Below, in pieces: positions 1 through 12,000 of a DNA stretch of 64,000 nt. The stretch is from Argentina anserina (lineage: Eukaryota > Streptophyta > Magnoliopsida > Rosales > Rosaceae). The notes beneath the pieces were generated by a model, which saw only the letters and a list, made by a program, of their open reading frames with translations, had not been told where the DNA came from and ran no database searches. The translations under genes and the position numbers were made by a program. The stretch covers positions 124,001 through 188,000 of the forward strand of contig NW_026089533.1 of the NCBI RefSeq assembly GCF_933775445.1. The letters are read 5' to 3'. Numbering within the stretch: the first letter of the stretch is position 1; each line of letters starts with the position of its first letter.

Positions 1-260
1 GCGTATCTTTACTATTCCAATTGTGTATCTTTACATCGCTTGCGTATCTTTACTATTCCAATTGTGTATCTTTTCATTTCTTGTTTGAGTATCTTTCTGT
101 AAGGCTTTCTGATGCGAGTATCTATTGTATTTGAGAGTTTTGCAAGTGTGGGAGTGTGTTTCTTTCAAACTGAGTATCTTTACATAGTTTGCGTATCTTT
201 ACTATTCCAATTGTGTATCTTTTCATTTCTCGTTTGAGTATCTTTCTGTAAGGCTTTCTG

Positions 261-409
261 ATGCGAGTTTCTATTGTATTTGAGAGTTTTGCAAGTGTGG
301 GAGTGTGTTTCTTTCAAACTGAGTATCTTTACATCGTTTGCGTATCTTTACTATTCCAATTGTGTATCTTTTCATTTCTCGTTTGAGTATCTTTCTATAA
401 GGCTTTCGG
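261..409 (+). repeat. Basic monomer, class S (149 bp), exemplar
   Basis: This is the shortest common unit, about half of all monomers. In order, starting from the first gtatcttt, the consensus holds four segments that each begin with that octamer: a 19-bp segment (gtatctttacatcgtttgc), a 22-bp segment ending in ccaattgt, a 23-bp segment continuing tcatttctcgtttga, and an 85-bp segment. The last carries the aaggctttctgatgcgag start motif, gagagttttgcaagtgtggg and the tttcaaactga end. Composition of the consensus is 69 T, 30 G, 28 A and 22 C. The first two segments together form the 41-bp subrepeat that is multiplied in longer classes. I see no promoter, RNA polymerase III box or stable hairpin. 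Confidence 0.95.
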
Positions 410-599
410 ATGCGAGTTTCTATTGAATTTGATAGTTTTGCAAGTGTGGGAGTGTGTTTGTTTCAAACTGAGTATCTTTACATCGTTTGCGTATCTTTAC
501 TATTCCAATTTTGTATCTTTACATCGCTTGCGTATCTCTACTATTCCAATTGTGTATCTTTTCATTTCTTGTTTGAGTATCTTTCTGTAAGGGTTTCTG
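410..599 (+). repeat. Monomer class M, gatagtttt / ctctactattcc subtype
   Basis: This 190-bp unit follows tttctataaggctttcgg and carries four linked differences: gatagtttt (usual gagagtttt), ttccaattttgtatc after the first 41-bp copy (usual caattgtg), catcgcttgcg, and tatctctactattcc (usual tatctttac). It is followed by a unit starting atgcgtgttt. Copies recur at 3203, 4939, 7732, 11584, 16493, 19814, 22565, 26159, 39135, 40532, 42035 and 52991. It is one of the best landmarks for aligning higher-order repeats. Confidence 0.92.
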
Positions 600-748
600 A
601 TGCGTGTTTCTATTGTATTTGAGAGTTTTGCAAGTGTGGGAGTGTGTTTCTTTCAAACTGAGTATCTTTACATCGTTGGCGTATCTTTACTATTCCAATT
701 GTGTATCTTTTCATTTCTCGTTTGAGTATCTTTCTGTAAGGCTTTCGG

Positions 749-938
749 ATGCGAGTTTCTATTGAATTTGATAGTTTTGCAAGTGTGGGAGTGTGTTTGT
801 TTCAAACTGAGTATCTTTACATCGTTTGCGTATCTTTACTATTCCAATTGTGTATCTTTACATCGCTTGCGTATCTTTACTATTCCAATTGTGTATCTTT
901 TCATTTCTTGTTTGAGTATCTTTCTGTAAGGCTTTCTG
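749..938 (+). repeat. Monomer class M (190 bp), cgcttgcg subtype, exemplar
   Basis: This unit is the 149-bp monomer plus one extra 41-bp subrepeat. The second 41-bp unit carries catcgcttgcg where the first has catcgtttgcg, and the following segment usually reads tcatttcttg instead of tcatttctcg. These linked bases mark the commonest M subtype, seen also for example at 2715, 3542, 8071, 9889, 12832, 17741, 33714, 37632, 40193, 45630 and 63120. The extra length changes the reading frame of the next unit, which is evidence against a coding role. Confidence 0.93.
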
Positions 939-1128
939 ATGCGAGTTTCTATTGAATTTGAGAGTTTTGCAAGTGTGGGAGTGTGTTTCCTTCAAACTGA
1001 GTATCTTTACATCGTTTGCGTATCTTTACTATTCCAATTGTGTATCTTTACATCGTTTGCGTATCTTTACTATTGCAATTGTGTATCTTTTCATTTCTCG
1101 TTTGAGTATCTTTCTGTAAGGCTTTCTG
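939..1128 (+). repeat. Monomer class M, attgcaattg subtype, exemplar
   Basis: A 190-bp unit whose second 41-bp subrepeat ends in attgcaattg instead of attccaattg, and whose long segment ends with tttccttcaaactga instead of tttctttcaaactga. The two variants travel together in many copies (for example 3732, 5468, 8261, 31978, 33185, 35896, 48424, 50729, 53900, 56775, 59650, 62401), so this is a real subfamily and not scattered error. The 12113, 43283, 45969, 48424, 49713, 55759, 58634 and 61385 units additionally have attgattttgag in place of attgaatttgag. Confidence 0.9.
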
Positions 1129-1277
1129 ATGCGAGTTTCTATTGAATTTTAGAGTTTTGCAAGTGTGGGAGTGTGTTTCTTTCAAACTGAGTATCTTTAC
1201 ATCGTTTGCGTATCTTTACTATTCCAATTGTGTATCTTTTCATTTCTCGTTTGAGTATCTTTCTGTAAGGCTTTCTG

Positions 1278-1467
1278 ATGCGAGTTTATATTGAATTTGA
1301 GAGTTTTGCAAGTGTGGGAGTGTGTTTGTTTCAAACTGAGTATCTTTACATCGTTTGCGTATCTTTACTATTCCAATTGTGTATCTTTACATCGTTTGCG
1401 TATCTTTACTATTCCAATTGAGTATCTTTTCATTTCTCGTTTGAGTATCTTTCTGTAAGGCTTTCTG
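1278..1467 (+). repeat. Monomer class M, caattgag subtype, exemplar
   Basis: A 190-bp unit whose second 41-bp subrepeat ends caattgag (not caattgtg) just before the tcatttctcg segment. This terminal a is the same one that ends almost every L unit, so this subtype looks like an L unit that lost one middle 41-bp copy, or an ancestor that gained one. Copies follow at 1468, 5807, 5997, 31449, 32317, 32656, 33524, 34540, 35367, 36235, 36574, 37442 and 41359. It replaces L entirely in the 31-38.5 kb region. Confidence 0.88.
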
Positions 1468-2185
1468 ATGCGAGTTTCTATTGAATTTGAGAGTTTTGCA
1501 AGTGTGGGAGTGTGTTTGTTTCAAACTGAGTATCTTTACATCGTTTGCGTATCTTTACTATTCCAATTGTGTATCTTTACATCGTTTGCGTATCTTTACT
1601 ATTCCAATTGAGTATCTTTTCATTTCTCGTTTGAGTATCTTTCTGTAAGGCTTTCTGATGCGAGTTTCTATTGAATTTGAGAGTTTTGCAAGTGTGGGAG
1701 TGTGTTTGTTTCAAACTGAGTATCTTTACATCGTTTGCGTATCTTTACTATTCCAATTGTGTATCTTTACATCGCTTGCGTATCTTTACTATTCCAATTG
1801 TGTATCTTTTCATTTCTTGTTTGAGTATCTTTCTGTAAGGCTTTCTGATGCGAGTTTCTATTGTATTTGAGAGTTTTGCAAGTGTGGGAGTGTGTTTCTT
1901 TCAAACTGAGTATCTTTACATCGTTTGCGTATCTTTACTATTCCAATTGTGTATCTTTTCATTTCTCGTTTGAGTATCTTTCTGTAAGGCTTTCTGATGC
2001 GAGTTTCTATTGAATTTGAGAGTTTTGCAAGTGTGGGAGTGTGTTTCCTTCAAACTGAGTATCTTTACATCGTTTGCGTATCTTTACTATTCCAATTGTG
2101 TATCTTTATATCGTTTGCGTATCTTTACTATTGCAATTGTGTATCTTTTCATTTCTCGTTTGAGTATCTTTCTGTAATGCTTCTA

Positions 2186-2334
2186 ATGCGAGTTTCTATT
2201 GTATTTGAGAGTTTTGCAAGTGTGGGAGTGTGTTTCTTTCAATCTGAGTATCTTTAAATCGTTTGCGTATCTTTACTACTCCAATTGTGTATCTTTTCAT
2301 TTCTCGTTTGAGTATCTTTCTGTAAGGCTTTCTG
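2186..2334 (+). repeat. Diverged S subfamily (taatgcttctaatg / tttaaatcg / actactcc), exemplar
   Basis: This 149-bp unit begins after gtaatgcttcta, which has one base fewer than the usual gtaaggctttctg and makes the preceding unit 189 bp. It then carries caatctgag (usual caaactgag), tttaaatcg (usual tttacatcg) and actactcc (usual actattcc). The linked set recurs at 6715, 13360, 18269, 21590, 34242, 38160, 52693, 55948, 58823, 60897, 61574 and 63648. Partly changed forms sit at 25184, 49902 and 51976. Long-term linkage suggests a distinct old lineage spread by block duplication. Confidence 0.92.
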
Positions 2335-2483
2335 ATGCGAGTTTATATTGAATTTGAGAGTTTTGCAAGTGTGGGAGTGTGTTTCCTTCAAACTGAGTAT
2401 CTTTACATCGTTTGCGTATCTTTACTATTCCAATTGTGTATCTTTTCATTTCTCGTTTGAGTATCTTTCTGTAAGACTTTCGG

Positions 2484-2714
2484 ATGCGAGTTTCTATTGA
2501 ATTTGAAAGTTTTGCAAGTGTGGGAGTGTGTTTGTTTCAAACTGAGTATCTTTACATCGTTTGCGTATCTTTACTATTCCAATTGTGTATCTTTACATCG
2601 TTTGCGTATCTTTACTATTCCAATTGTGTATCTTTACATCGTTTGCGTATCTTTACTATTCCAATTGAGTATCTTTTCATTTCTCGTTTGAGTATCTTTC
2701 TGTAAGGCTTTCTG
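2484..2714 (+). repeat. Monomer class L (231 bp), exemplar
   Basis: This is the 149-bp unit plus two extra 41-bp subrepeats. Three head-to-tail 41-bp copies occupy 2546-2668, the last ending caattgag. It opens after taagactttcgg, the linked variant in front of most L units (usual form: taaggctttctg). This copy and the one at 7013 share gaaagtttt where other L units have gagagtttt, a private change that ties the two copies together as a 4529-bp duplication. I count 37 L units, most of them preceded by two S and followed by one M. Confidence 0.94.
2546..2668 (+). repeat. Three tandem 41-bp subrepeats
   Basis: Each 41-bp copy is a 19-bp half (gtatctttacatcgtttgc) followed by a 22-bp half starting gtatctttactattcc and ending with the palindrome caattg plus t. 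The halves share gtatcttta, so the 41-mer itself looks like an old duplication of a roughly 20-bp element. By my arithmetic the window holds 597 complete 41-bp copies in 365 monomers (one obligatory copy per monomer plus 232 extras). Confidence 0.93.
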
Positions 2715-4529
2715 ATGCGAGTTTCTATTGAATTTGAGAGTTTTGCAAGTGTGGGAGTGTGTTTGTTTCAAACTGAGTATCTTTACATCGTTTGCGTATC
2801 TTTACTATTCCAATTGTGTATCTTTACATCGCTTGCGTATCTTTACTATTCCAATTGTGTATCTTTTCATTTCTTGTTTGAGTATCTTTCTGTAAGGCTT
2901 TCTGATGCGAGTTTCTATTGTATTTGAGAGTTTTGCAAGTGTGGGAGTGTGTTTCTTTCAAACTGAGTATCTTTACATCGTTTGCGTATCTTTACTATTC
3001 CAATTGTGTATCTTTTCATTTCTCGTTTGAGTATCTTTCTGTAAGGCTTTCTGATGCGAGTTTCTATTGTATTTGAGAGTTTTGCAAGTGTGGGAGTGTG
3101 TTTCTTTCAAACTGAGTATCTTTACATCGTTTGCGTATCTTTACTATTCCAATTGTGTATCTTTTCATTTCTCGTTTGAGTATCTTTCTATAAGGCTTTC
3201 GGATGCGAGTTTCTATTGAATTTGATAGTTTTGCAAGTGTGGGAGTGTGTTTGTTTCAAACTGAGTATCTTTACATCGTTTGCGTATCTTTACTATTCCA
3301 ATTTTGTATCTTTACATCGCTTGCGTATCTCTACTATTCCAATTGTGTATCTTTTCATTTCTTGTTTGAGTATCTTTCTGTAAGGCTTTCTGATGCGTGT
3401 TTCTATTGTATTTGAGAGTTTTGCAAGTGTGGGAGTGTGTTTCTTTCAAACTGAGTATCTTTACATCGTTGGCGTATCTTTACTATTCCAATTGTGTATC
3501 TTTTCATTTCTCGTTTGAGTATCTTTCTGTAAGGCTTTCGGATGCGAGTTTCTATTGAATTTGATAGTTTTGCAAGTGTGGGAGTGTGTTTGTTTCAAAC
3601 TGAGTATCTTTACATCGTTTGCGTATCTTTACTATTCCAATTGTGTATCTTTACATCGCTTGCGTATCTTTACTATTCCAATTGTGTATCTTTTCATTTC
3701 TTGTTTGAGTATCTTTCTGTAAGGCTTTCTGATGCGAGTTTCTATTGAATTTGAGAGTTTTGCAAGTGTGGGAGTGTGTTTCCTTCAAACTGAGTATCTT
3801 TACATCGTTTGCGTATCTTTACTATTCCAATTGTGTATCTTTACATCGTTTGCGTATCTTTACTATTGCAATTGTGTATCTTTTCATTTCTCGTTTGAGT
3901 ATCTTTCTGTAAGGCTTTCTGATGCGAGTTTCTATTGAATTTTAGAGTTTTGCAAGTGTGGGAGTGTGTTTCTTTCAAACTGAGTATCTTTACATCGTTT
4001 GCGTATCTTTACTATTCCAATTGTGTATCTTTTCATTTCTCGTTTGAGTATCTTTCTGTAAGGCTTTCGGATGCGAGTTTCTATTGAATTTGAGAGTTTT
4101 GCAAGTGTGGGAGTGTGTTTCCTTCAAACTGAGTATCTTTACATCGTTTGCGTATCTTTACTATTCCAATTGTGTATCTTTTCATTTCTCGTTTGAGTAT
4201 CTTTCTGTAAGACTTTCGGATGCGAGTTTCTATTGAATTTGAGAGTTTTGCAAGTGTGGGAGTGTGTTTGTTTCAAACTGAGTATCTTTACATCGTTTGC
4301 GTATCTTTACTATTCCAATTGTGTATCTTTACATCGTTTGCGTATCTTTACTATTCCAATTGTGTATCTTTACATCGTTTGCGTATCTTTACTATTCCAA
4401 TTGAGTATCTTTTCATTTCTCGTTTGAGTATCTTTCTGTAAGGCTTTCTGATGCGAGTTTCTATTGAATTTGAGAGTTTTGCAAGTGTGGGAGTGTGTTT
4501 GTTTCAAACTGAGTATCTTTACATCGTTT

Positions 4530-7500
4530 GCGTATCTTTACTATTCCAATTGTGTATCTTTACATCGCTTGCGTATCTTTACTATTCCAATTGTGTATCT
4601 TTTCATTTCTTGTTTGAGTATCTTTCTGTAAGGCTTTCTGATGCGAGTATCTATTGTATTTGAGAGTTTTGCAAGTGTGGGAGTGTGTTTCTTTCAAACT
4701 GAGTATCTTTACATCGTTTGCGTATCTTTACTATTCCAATTGTGTATCTTTTCATTTCTCGTTTGAGTATCTTTCTGTAAGGCTTTCTGATGCGAGTTTC
4801 TATTGTATTTGAGAGTTTTGCAAGTGTGGGAGTGTGTTTCTTTCAAACTGAGTATCTTTACATCGTTTGCGTATCTTTACTATTCCAATTGTGTATCTTT
4901 TCATTTCTCGTTTGAGTATCTTTCTATAAGGCTTTCGGATGCGAGTTTCTATTGAATTTGATAGTTTTGCAAGTGTGGGAGTGTGTTTGTTTCAAACTGA
5001 GTATCTTTACATCGTTTGCGTATCTTTACTATTCCAATTTTGTATCTTTACATCGCTTGCGTATCTCTACTATTCCAATTGTGTATCTTTTCATTTCTTG
5101 TTTGAGTATCTTTCTGTAAGGCTTTCTGATGCGTGTTTCTATTGTATTTGAGAGTTTTGCAAGTGTGGGAGTGTGTTTCTTTCAAACTGAGTATCTTTAC
5201 ATCGTTGGCGTATCTTTACTATTCCAATTGTGTATCTTTTCATTTCTCGTTTGAGTATCTTTCTGTAAGGCTTTCGGATGCGAGTTTCTATTGAATTTGA
5301 TAGTTTTGCAAGTGTGGGAGTGTGTTTCTTTCAAACTGAGTATCTTTACATCGTTTGCGTATCTTTACTATTCCAATTGTGTATCTTTACATCGCTTGCG
5401 TATCTTTACTATTCCAATTGTGTATCTTTTCATTTCTTGTTTGAGTATCTTTCTGTAAGGCTTTCTGATGCGAGTTTCTATTGAATTTGAGAGTTTTGCA
5501 AGTGTGGGAGTGTGTTTCCTTCAAACTGAGTATCTTTACATCGTTTGCGTATCTTTACTATTCCAATTGTGTATCTTTACATCGTTTGCGTATCTTTACT
5601 ATTGCAATTGTGTATCTTTTCATTTCTCGTTTGAGTATCTTTCTGTAAGGCTTTCTGATGCGAGTTTCTATTGAATTTTAGAGTTTTGCAAGTGTGGGAG
5701 TGTGTTTCTTTCAAACTGAGTATCTTTACATCGTTTGCGTATCTTTACTATTCCAATTGTGTATCTTTTCATTTCTCGTTTGAGTATCTTTCTGTAAGGC
5801 TTTCTGATGCGAGTTTATATTGAATTTGAGAGTTTTGCAAGTGTGGGAGTGTGTTTGTTTCAAACTGAGTATCTTTACATCGTTTGCGTATCTTTACTAT
5901 TCCAATTGTGTATCTTTACATCGTTTGCGTATCTTTACTATTCCAATTGAGTATCTTTTCATTTCTCGTTTGAGTATCTTTCTGTAAGGCTTTCTGATGC
6001 GAGTTTCTATTGAATTTGAGAGTTTTGCAAGTGTGGGAGTGTGTTTGTTTCAAACTGAGTATCTTTACATCGTTTGCGTATCTTTACTATTCCAATTGTG
6101 TATCTTTACATCGTTTGCGTATCTTTACTATTCCAATTGAGTATCTTTTCATTTCTCGTTTGAGTATCTTTCTGTAAGGCTTTCTGATGCGAGTTTCTAT
6201 TGAATTTGAGAGTTTTGCAAGTGTGGGAGTGTGTTTGTTTCAAACTGAGTATCTTTACATCGTTTGCGTATCTTTACTATTCCAATTGTGTATCTTTACA
6301 TCGCTTGCGTATCTTTACTATTCCAATTGTGTATCTTTTCATTTCTTGTTTGAGTATCTTTCTGTAAGGCTTTCTGATGCGAGTTTCTATTGTATTTGAG
6401 AGTTTTGCAAGTGTGGGAGTGTGTTTCTTTCAAACTGAGTATCTTTACATCGTTTGCGTATCTTTACTATTCCAATTGTGTATCTTTTCATTTCTCGTTT
6501 GAGTATCTTTCTGTAAGGCTTTCTGATGCGAGTTTCTATTGAATTTGAGAGTTTTGCAAGTGTGGGAGTGTGTTTCCTTCAAACTGAGTATCTTTACATC
6601 GTTTGCGTATCTTTACTATTCCAATTGTGTATCTTTATATCGTTTGCGTATCTTTACTATTGCAATTGTGTATCTTTTCATTTCTCGTTTGAGTATCTTT
6701 CTGTAATGCTTCTAATGCGAGTTTCTATTGTATTTGAGAGTTTTGCAAGTGTGGGAGTGTGTTTCTTTCAATCTGAGTATCTTTAAATCGTTTGCGTATC
6801 TTTACTACTCCAATTGTGTATCTTTTCATTTCTCGTTTGAGTATCTTTCTGTAAGGCTTTCTGATGCGAGTTTATATTGAATTTGAGAGTTTTGCAAGTG
6901 TGGGAGTGTGTTTCCTTCAAACTGAGTATCTTTACATCGTTTGCGTATCTTTACTATTCCAATTGTGTATCTTTTCATTTCTCGTTTGAGTATCTTTCTG
7001 TAAGACTTTCGGATGCGAGTTTCTATTGAATTTGAAAGTTTTGCAAGTGTGGGAGTGTGTTTGTTTCAAACTGAGTATCTTTACATCGTTTGCGTATCTT
7101 TACTATTCCAATTGTGTATCTTTACATCGTTTGCGTATCTTTACTATTCCAATTGTGTATCTTTACATCGTTTGCGTATCTTTACTATTCCAATTGAGTA
7201 TCTTTTCATTTCTCGTTTGAGTATCTTTCTGTAAGGCTTTCTGATGCGAGTTTCTATTGAATTTGAGAGTTTTGCAAGTGTGGGAGTGTGTTTGTTTCAA
7301 ACTGAGTATCTTTACATCGTTTGCGTATCTTTACTATTCCAATTGTGTATCTTTACATCGCTTGCGTATCTTTACTATTCCAATTGTGTATCTTTTCATT
7401 TCTTGTTTGAGTATCTTTCTGTAAGGCTTTCTGATGCGAGTTTCTATTGTATTTGAGAGTTTTGCAAGTGTGGGAGTGTGTTTCTTTCAAACTGAGTATC

Positions 7501-9058
7501 TTTACATCGTTTGCGTATCTTTACTATTCCAATTGTGTATCTTTTCATTTCTCGTTTGAGTATCTTTCTGTAAGGCTTTCTGATGCGAGTTTCTATTGTA
7601 TTTGAGAGTTTTGCAAGTGTGGGAGTGTGTTTCTTTCAAACTGAGTATCTTTACATCGTTTGCGTATCTTTACTATTCCAATTGTGTATCTTTTCATTTC
7701 TCGTTTGAGTATCTTTCTATAAGGCTTTCGGATGCGAGTTTCTATTGAATTTGATAGTTTTGCAAGTGTGGGAGTGTGTTTGTTTCAAACTGAGTATCTT
7801 TACATCGTTTGCGTATCTTTACTATTCCAATTTTGTATCTTTACATCGCTTGCGTATCTCTACTATTCCAATTGTGTATCTTTTCATTTCTTGTTTGAGT
7901 ATCTTTCTGTAAGGCTTTCTGATGCGTGTTTCTATTGTATTTGAGAGTTTTGCAAGTGTGGGAGTGTGTTTCTTTCAAACTGAGTATCTTTACATCGTTG
8001 GCGTATCTTTACTATTCCAATTGTGTATCTTTTCATTTCTCGTTTGAGTATCTTTCTGTAAGGCTTTCGGATGCGAGTTTCTATTGAATTTGATAGTTTT
8101 GCAAGTGTGGGAGTGTGTTTGTTTCAAACTGAGTATCTTTACATCGTTTGCGTATCTTTACTATTCCAATTGTGTATCTTTACATCGCTTGCGTATCTTT
8201 ACTATTCCAATTGTGTATCTTTTCATTTCTTGTTTGAGTATCTTTCTGTAAGGCTTTCTGATGCGAGTTTCTATTGAATTTGAGAGTTTTGCAAGTGTGG
8301 GAGTGTGTTTCCTTCAAACTGAGTATCTTTACATCGTTTGCGTATCTTTACTATTCCAATTGTGTATCTTTACATCGTTTGCGTATCTTTACTATTGCAA
8401 TTGTGTATCTTTTCATTTCTCGTTTGAGTATCTTTCTGTAAGGCTTTCTGATGCGAGTTTCTATTGAATTTTAGAGTTTTGCAAGTGTGGGAGTGTGTTT
8501 CTTTCAAACTGAGTATCTTTACATCGTTTGCGTATCTTTACTATTCCAATTGTGTATCTTTTCATTTCTCGTTTGAGTATCTTTCTGTAAGGCTTTCGGA
8601 TGCGAGTTTCTATTGAATTTGAGAGTTTTGCAAGTGTGGGAGTGTGTTTCCTTCAAACTGAGTATCTTTACATCGTTTGCGTATCTTTACTATTCCAATT
8701 GTGTATCTTTTCATTTCTCGTTTGAGTATCTTTCTGTAAGACTTTCGGATGCGAGTTTCTATTGAATTTGAGAGTTTTGCAAGTGTGGGAGTGTGTTTGT
8801 TTCAAACTGAGTATCTTTACATCGTTTGCGTATCTTTACTATTCCAATTGTGTATCTTTACATCGTTTGCGTATCTTTACTATTCCAATTGTGTATCTTT
8901 ACATCGTTTGCGTATCTTTACTATTCCAATTGAGTATCTTTTCATTTCTCGTTTGAGTATCTTTCTGTAAGGCTTTCTGATGCGAGTTTCTATTGAATTT
9001 GAGAGTTTTGCAAGTGTGGGAGTGTGTTTGTTTCAAACTGAGTATCTTTACATCGTTT
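4530..9058. repeat. 4529-bp higher-order repeat, copy 2
   Basis: Repeats the 26-unit order of copy 1. Similarity at this offset runs on into the unit at 9170 and stops near 9278, where the downstream unit gains a 41-bp copy relative to 4641. The copy also contains an inner near-repeat: units 3203-4640 of copy 1 and 4939-5657 of copy 2 show that the spacing of the gatagtttt landmark alternates 2793 and 1736 bp. Confidence 0.92.
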
Positions 9059-12000
9059 GCGTATCTTTACTATTCCAATTGTGTATCTTTACATCGCTTG
9101 CGTATCTTTACTATTCCAATTGTGTATCTTTTCATTTCTTGTTTGAGTATCTTTCTGTAAGGCTTTCTGATGCGAGTATCTATTGTATTTGAGAGTTTTG
9201 CAAGTGTGGGAGTGTGTTTCTTTCAAACTGAGTATCTTTACATCGTTTGCGTATCTTTACTATTCCAATTGTGTATCTTTACATCGTTTGCGTATCTTTA
9301 CTATTGCAATTGTGTATCTTTTCATTTCTCGTTTGAGTATCTTTCTGTAAGGCTTTCTGATGCGAGTTTCTATTGAATTTTAGAGTTTTGCAAGTGTGGG
9401 AGTGTGTTTCTTTCAAACTGAGTATCTTTACATCGTTTGCGTATCTTTACTATTCCAATTGTGTATCTTTTCATTTCTCGTTTGAGTATCTTTCTGTAAG
9501 GCTTTCGGATGCGAGTTTCTATTGAATTTGAGAGTTTTGCAAGTGTGGGAGTGTGTTTCCTTCAAACTGAGTATCTTTACATCGTTTGCGTATCTTTACT
9601 ATTCCAATTGTGTATCTTTTCATTTCTCGTTTGAGTATCTTTCTGTAAGACTTTCGGATGCGAGTTTCTATTGAATTTGAGAGTTTTGCAAGTGTGGGAG
9701 TGTGTTTGTTTCAAACTGAGTATCTTTACATCGTTTGCGTATCTTTACTATTCCAATTGTGTATCTTTACATCGTTTGCGTATCTTTACTATTCCAATTG
9801 TGTATCTTTACATCGTTTGCGTATCTTTACTATTCCAATTGAGTATCTTTTCATTTCTCGTTTGAGTATCTTTCTGTAAGGCTTTCTGATGCGAGTTTCT
9901 ATTGAATTTGAGAGTTTTGCAAGTGTGGGAGTGTGTTTGTTTCAAACTGAGTATCTTTACATCGTTTGCGTATCTTTACTATTCCAATTGTGTATCTTTA
10001 CATCGCTTGCGTATCTTTACTATTCCAATTGTGTATCTTTTCATTTCTTGTTTGAGTATCTTTCTGTAAGGCTTTCTGATGCGAGTATCTATTGTATTTG
10101 AGAGTTTTGCAAGTGTGGGAGTGTGTTTCTTTCAAACTGAGTATCTTTACATCGTTTGCGTATCTTTACTATTCCAATTGTGTATCTTTTCATTTCTCGT
10201 TTGAGTATCTTTCTGTAAGGCTTTCTGATGCGAGTTTCTATTGTATTTGAGAGTTTTGCAAGTGTGGGAGTGTGTTTCTTTCAAACTGAGTATCTTTACA
10301 TCGTTTGCGTATCTTTACTATTCCAATTGTGTATCTTTTCATTTCTCGTTTGAGTATCTTTCTATAAGGCTTTCGGATGCGAGTTTCTATTGAATTTGAT
10401 AGTTTTGCAAGTGTGGGAGTGTGTTTCTTTCAAACTGAGTATCTTTACATCGTTTGCGTATCTTTACTATTCCAATTGTGTATCTTTACATCGTTTGCGT
10501 ATCTTTACTATTGCAATTGTGTATCTTTTCATTTCTCGTTTGAGTATCTTTCTGTAAGGCTTTCTGATGCGAGTTTCTATTGAATTTTAGAGTTTTGCAA
10601 GTGTGGGAGTGTGTTTCTTTCAAACTGAGTATCTTTACATCGTTTGCGTATCTTTACTATTCCAATTGTGTATCTTTTCATTTCTCGTTTGAGTATCTTT
10701 CTGTAAGGCTTTCGGATGCGAGTTTCTATTGAATTTGAGAGTTTTGCAAGTGTGGGAGTGTGTTTCCTTCAAACTGAGTATCTTTACATCGTTTGCGTAT
10801 CTTTACTATTCCAATTGTGTATCTTTTCATTTCTCGTTTGAGTATCTTTCTGTAAGACTTTCGGATGCGAGTTTCTATTGAATTTGAGAGTTTTGCAAGT
10901 GTGGGAGTGTGTTTGTTTCAAACTGAGTATCTTTACATCGTTTGCGTATCTTTACTATTCCAATTGTGTATCTTTACATCGTTTGCGTATCTTTACTATT
11001 CCAATTGTGTATCTTTACATCGTTTGCGTATCTTTACTATTCCAATTGAGTATCTTTTCATTTCTCGTTTGAGTATCTTTCTGTAAGGCTTTCTGATGCG
11101 AGTTTCTATTGAATTTGAGAGTTTTGCAAGTGTGGGAGTGTGTTTGTTTCAAACTGAGTATCTTTACATCGTTTGCGTATCTTTACTATTCCAATTGTGT
11201 ATCTTTACATCGCTTGCGTATCTTTACTATTCCAATTGTGTATCTTTTCATTTCTTGTTTGAGTATCTTTCTGTAAGGCTTTCTGATGCGAGTATCTATT
11301 GTATTTGAGAGTTTTGCAAGTGTGGGAGTGTGTTTCTTTCAAACTGAGTATCTTTACATCGTTTGCGTATCTTTACTATTCCAATTGTGTATCTTTTCAT
11401 TTCTCGTTTGAGTATCTTTCTGTAAGGCTTTCTGATGCGAGTTTCTATTGTATTTGAGAGTTTTGCAAGTGTGGGAGTGTGTTTCTTTCAAACTGAGTAT
11501 CTTTACATCGTTTGCGTATCTTTACTATTCCAATTGTGTATCTTTTCATTTCTCGTTTGAGTATCTTTCTATAAGGCTTTCGGATGCGAGTTTCTATTGA
11601 ATTTGATAGTTTTGCAAGTGTGGGAGTGTGTTTGTTTCAAACTGAGTATCTTTACATCGTTTGCGTATCTTTACTATTCCAATTTTGTATCTTTACATCG
11701 CTTGCGTATCTCTACTATTCCAATTGTGTATCTTTTCATTTCTTGTTTGAGTATCTTTCTGTAAGGCTTTCTGATGCGTGTTTCTATTGTATTTGAGAGT
11801 TTTGCAAGTGTGGGAGTGTGTTTCTTTCAAACTGAGTATCTTTACATCGTTGGCGTATCTTTACTATTCCAATTGTGTATCTTTTCATTTCTCGTTTGAG
11901 TATCTTTCTGTAAGGCTTTCGGATGCGAGTTTCTATTGAATTTGATAGTTTTGCAAGTGTGGGAGTGTGTTTGTTTCAAACTGAGTATCTTTACATCGTT

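Larger units (their letters stand above)
1..4529. repeat. 4529-bp higher-order repeat, copy 1
   Basis: The monomer order from 112 is S S M S M M S M M M S m S S L M S S M S M M S S L M: 26 units whose lengths sum to exactly 4529. The same order restarts at 4641. Comparing with +4529 I see only a few base differences: a/c at 186 versus 4715, g/c at 593 versus 5122, and g/c at 799 versus 5328. Private markers such as the gaaagtttt L unit (2484 and 7013) and tttatatcg (near 2107 and 6636) are shared. The left edge lies at or before the window start. Confidence 0.92.

Noticed and set aside
401..420. CENP-B box-like match around ttcggatgcgag
   Set aside because: The mammalian box (nTTCGnnnnAnnCGGGn) needs an A and CGGG at fixed places. 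Only the TTCG part is present here, so I do not call a CENP-B site.
410..622. About 70-codon plus-strand open frames starting at atgcgagtttctatt in most longer monomers
   Set aside because: They start and stop at fixed places in the repeat, overlap into the next unit in another frame, and change frame with 41-bp copy number. Apparent conservation is that of satellite copies and not of selection on protein.
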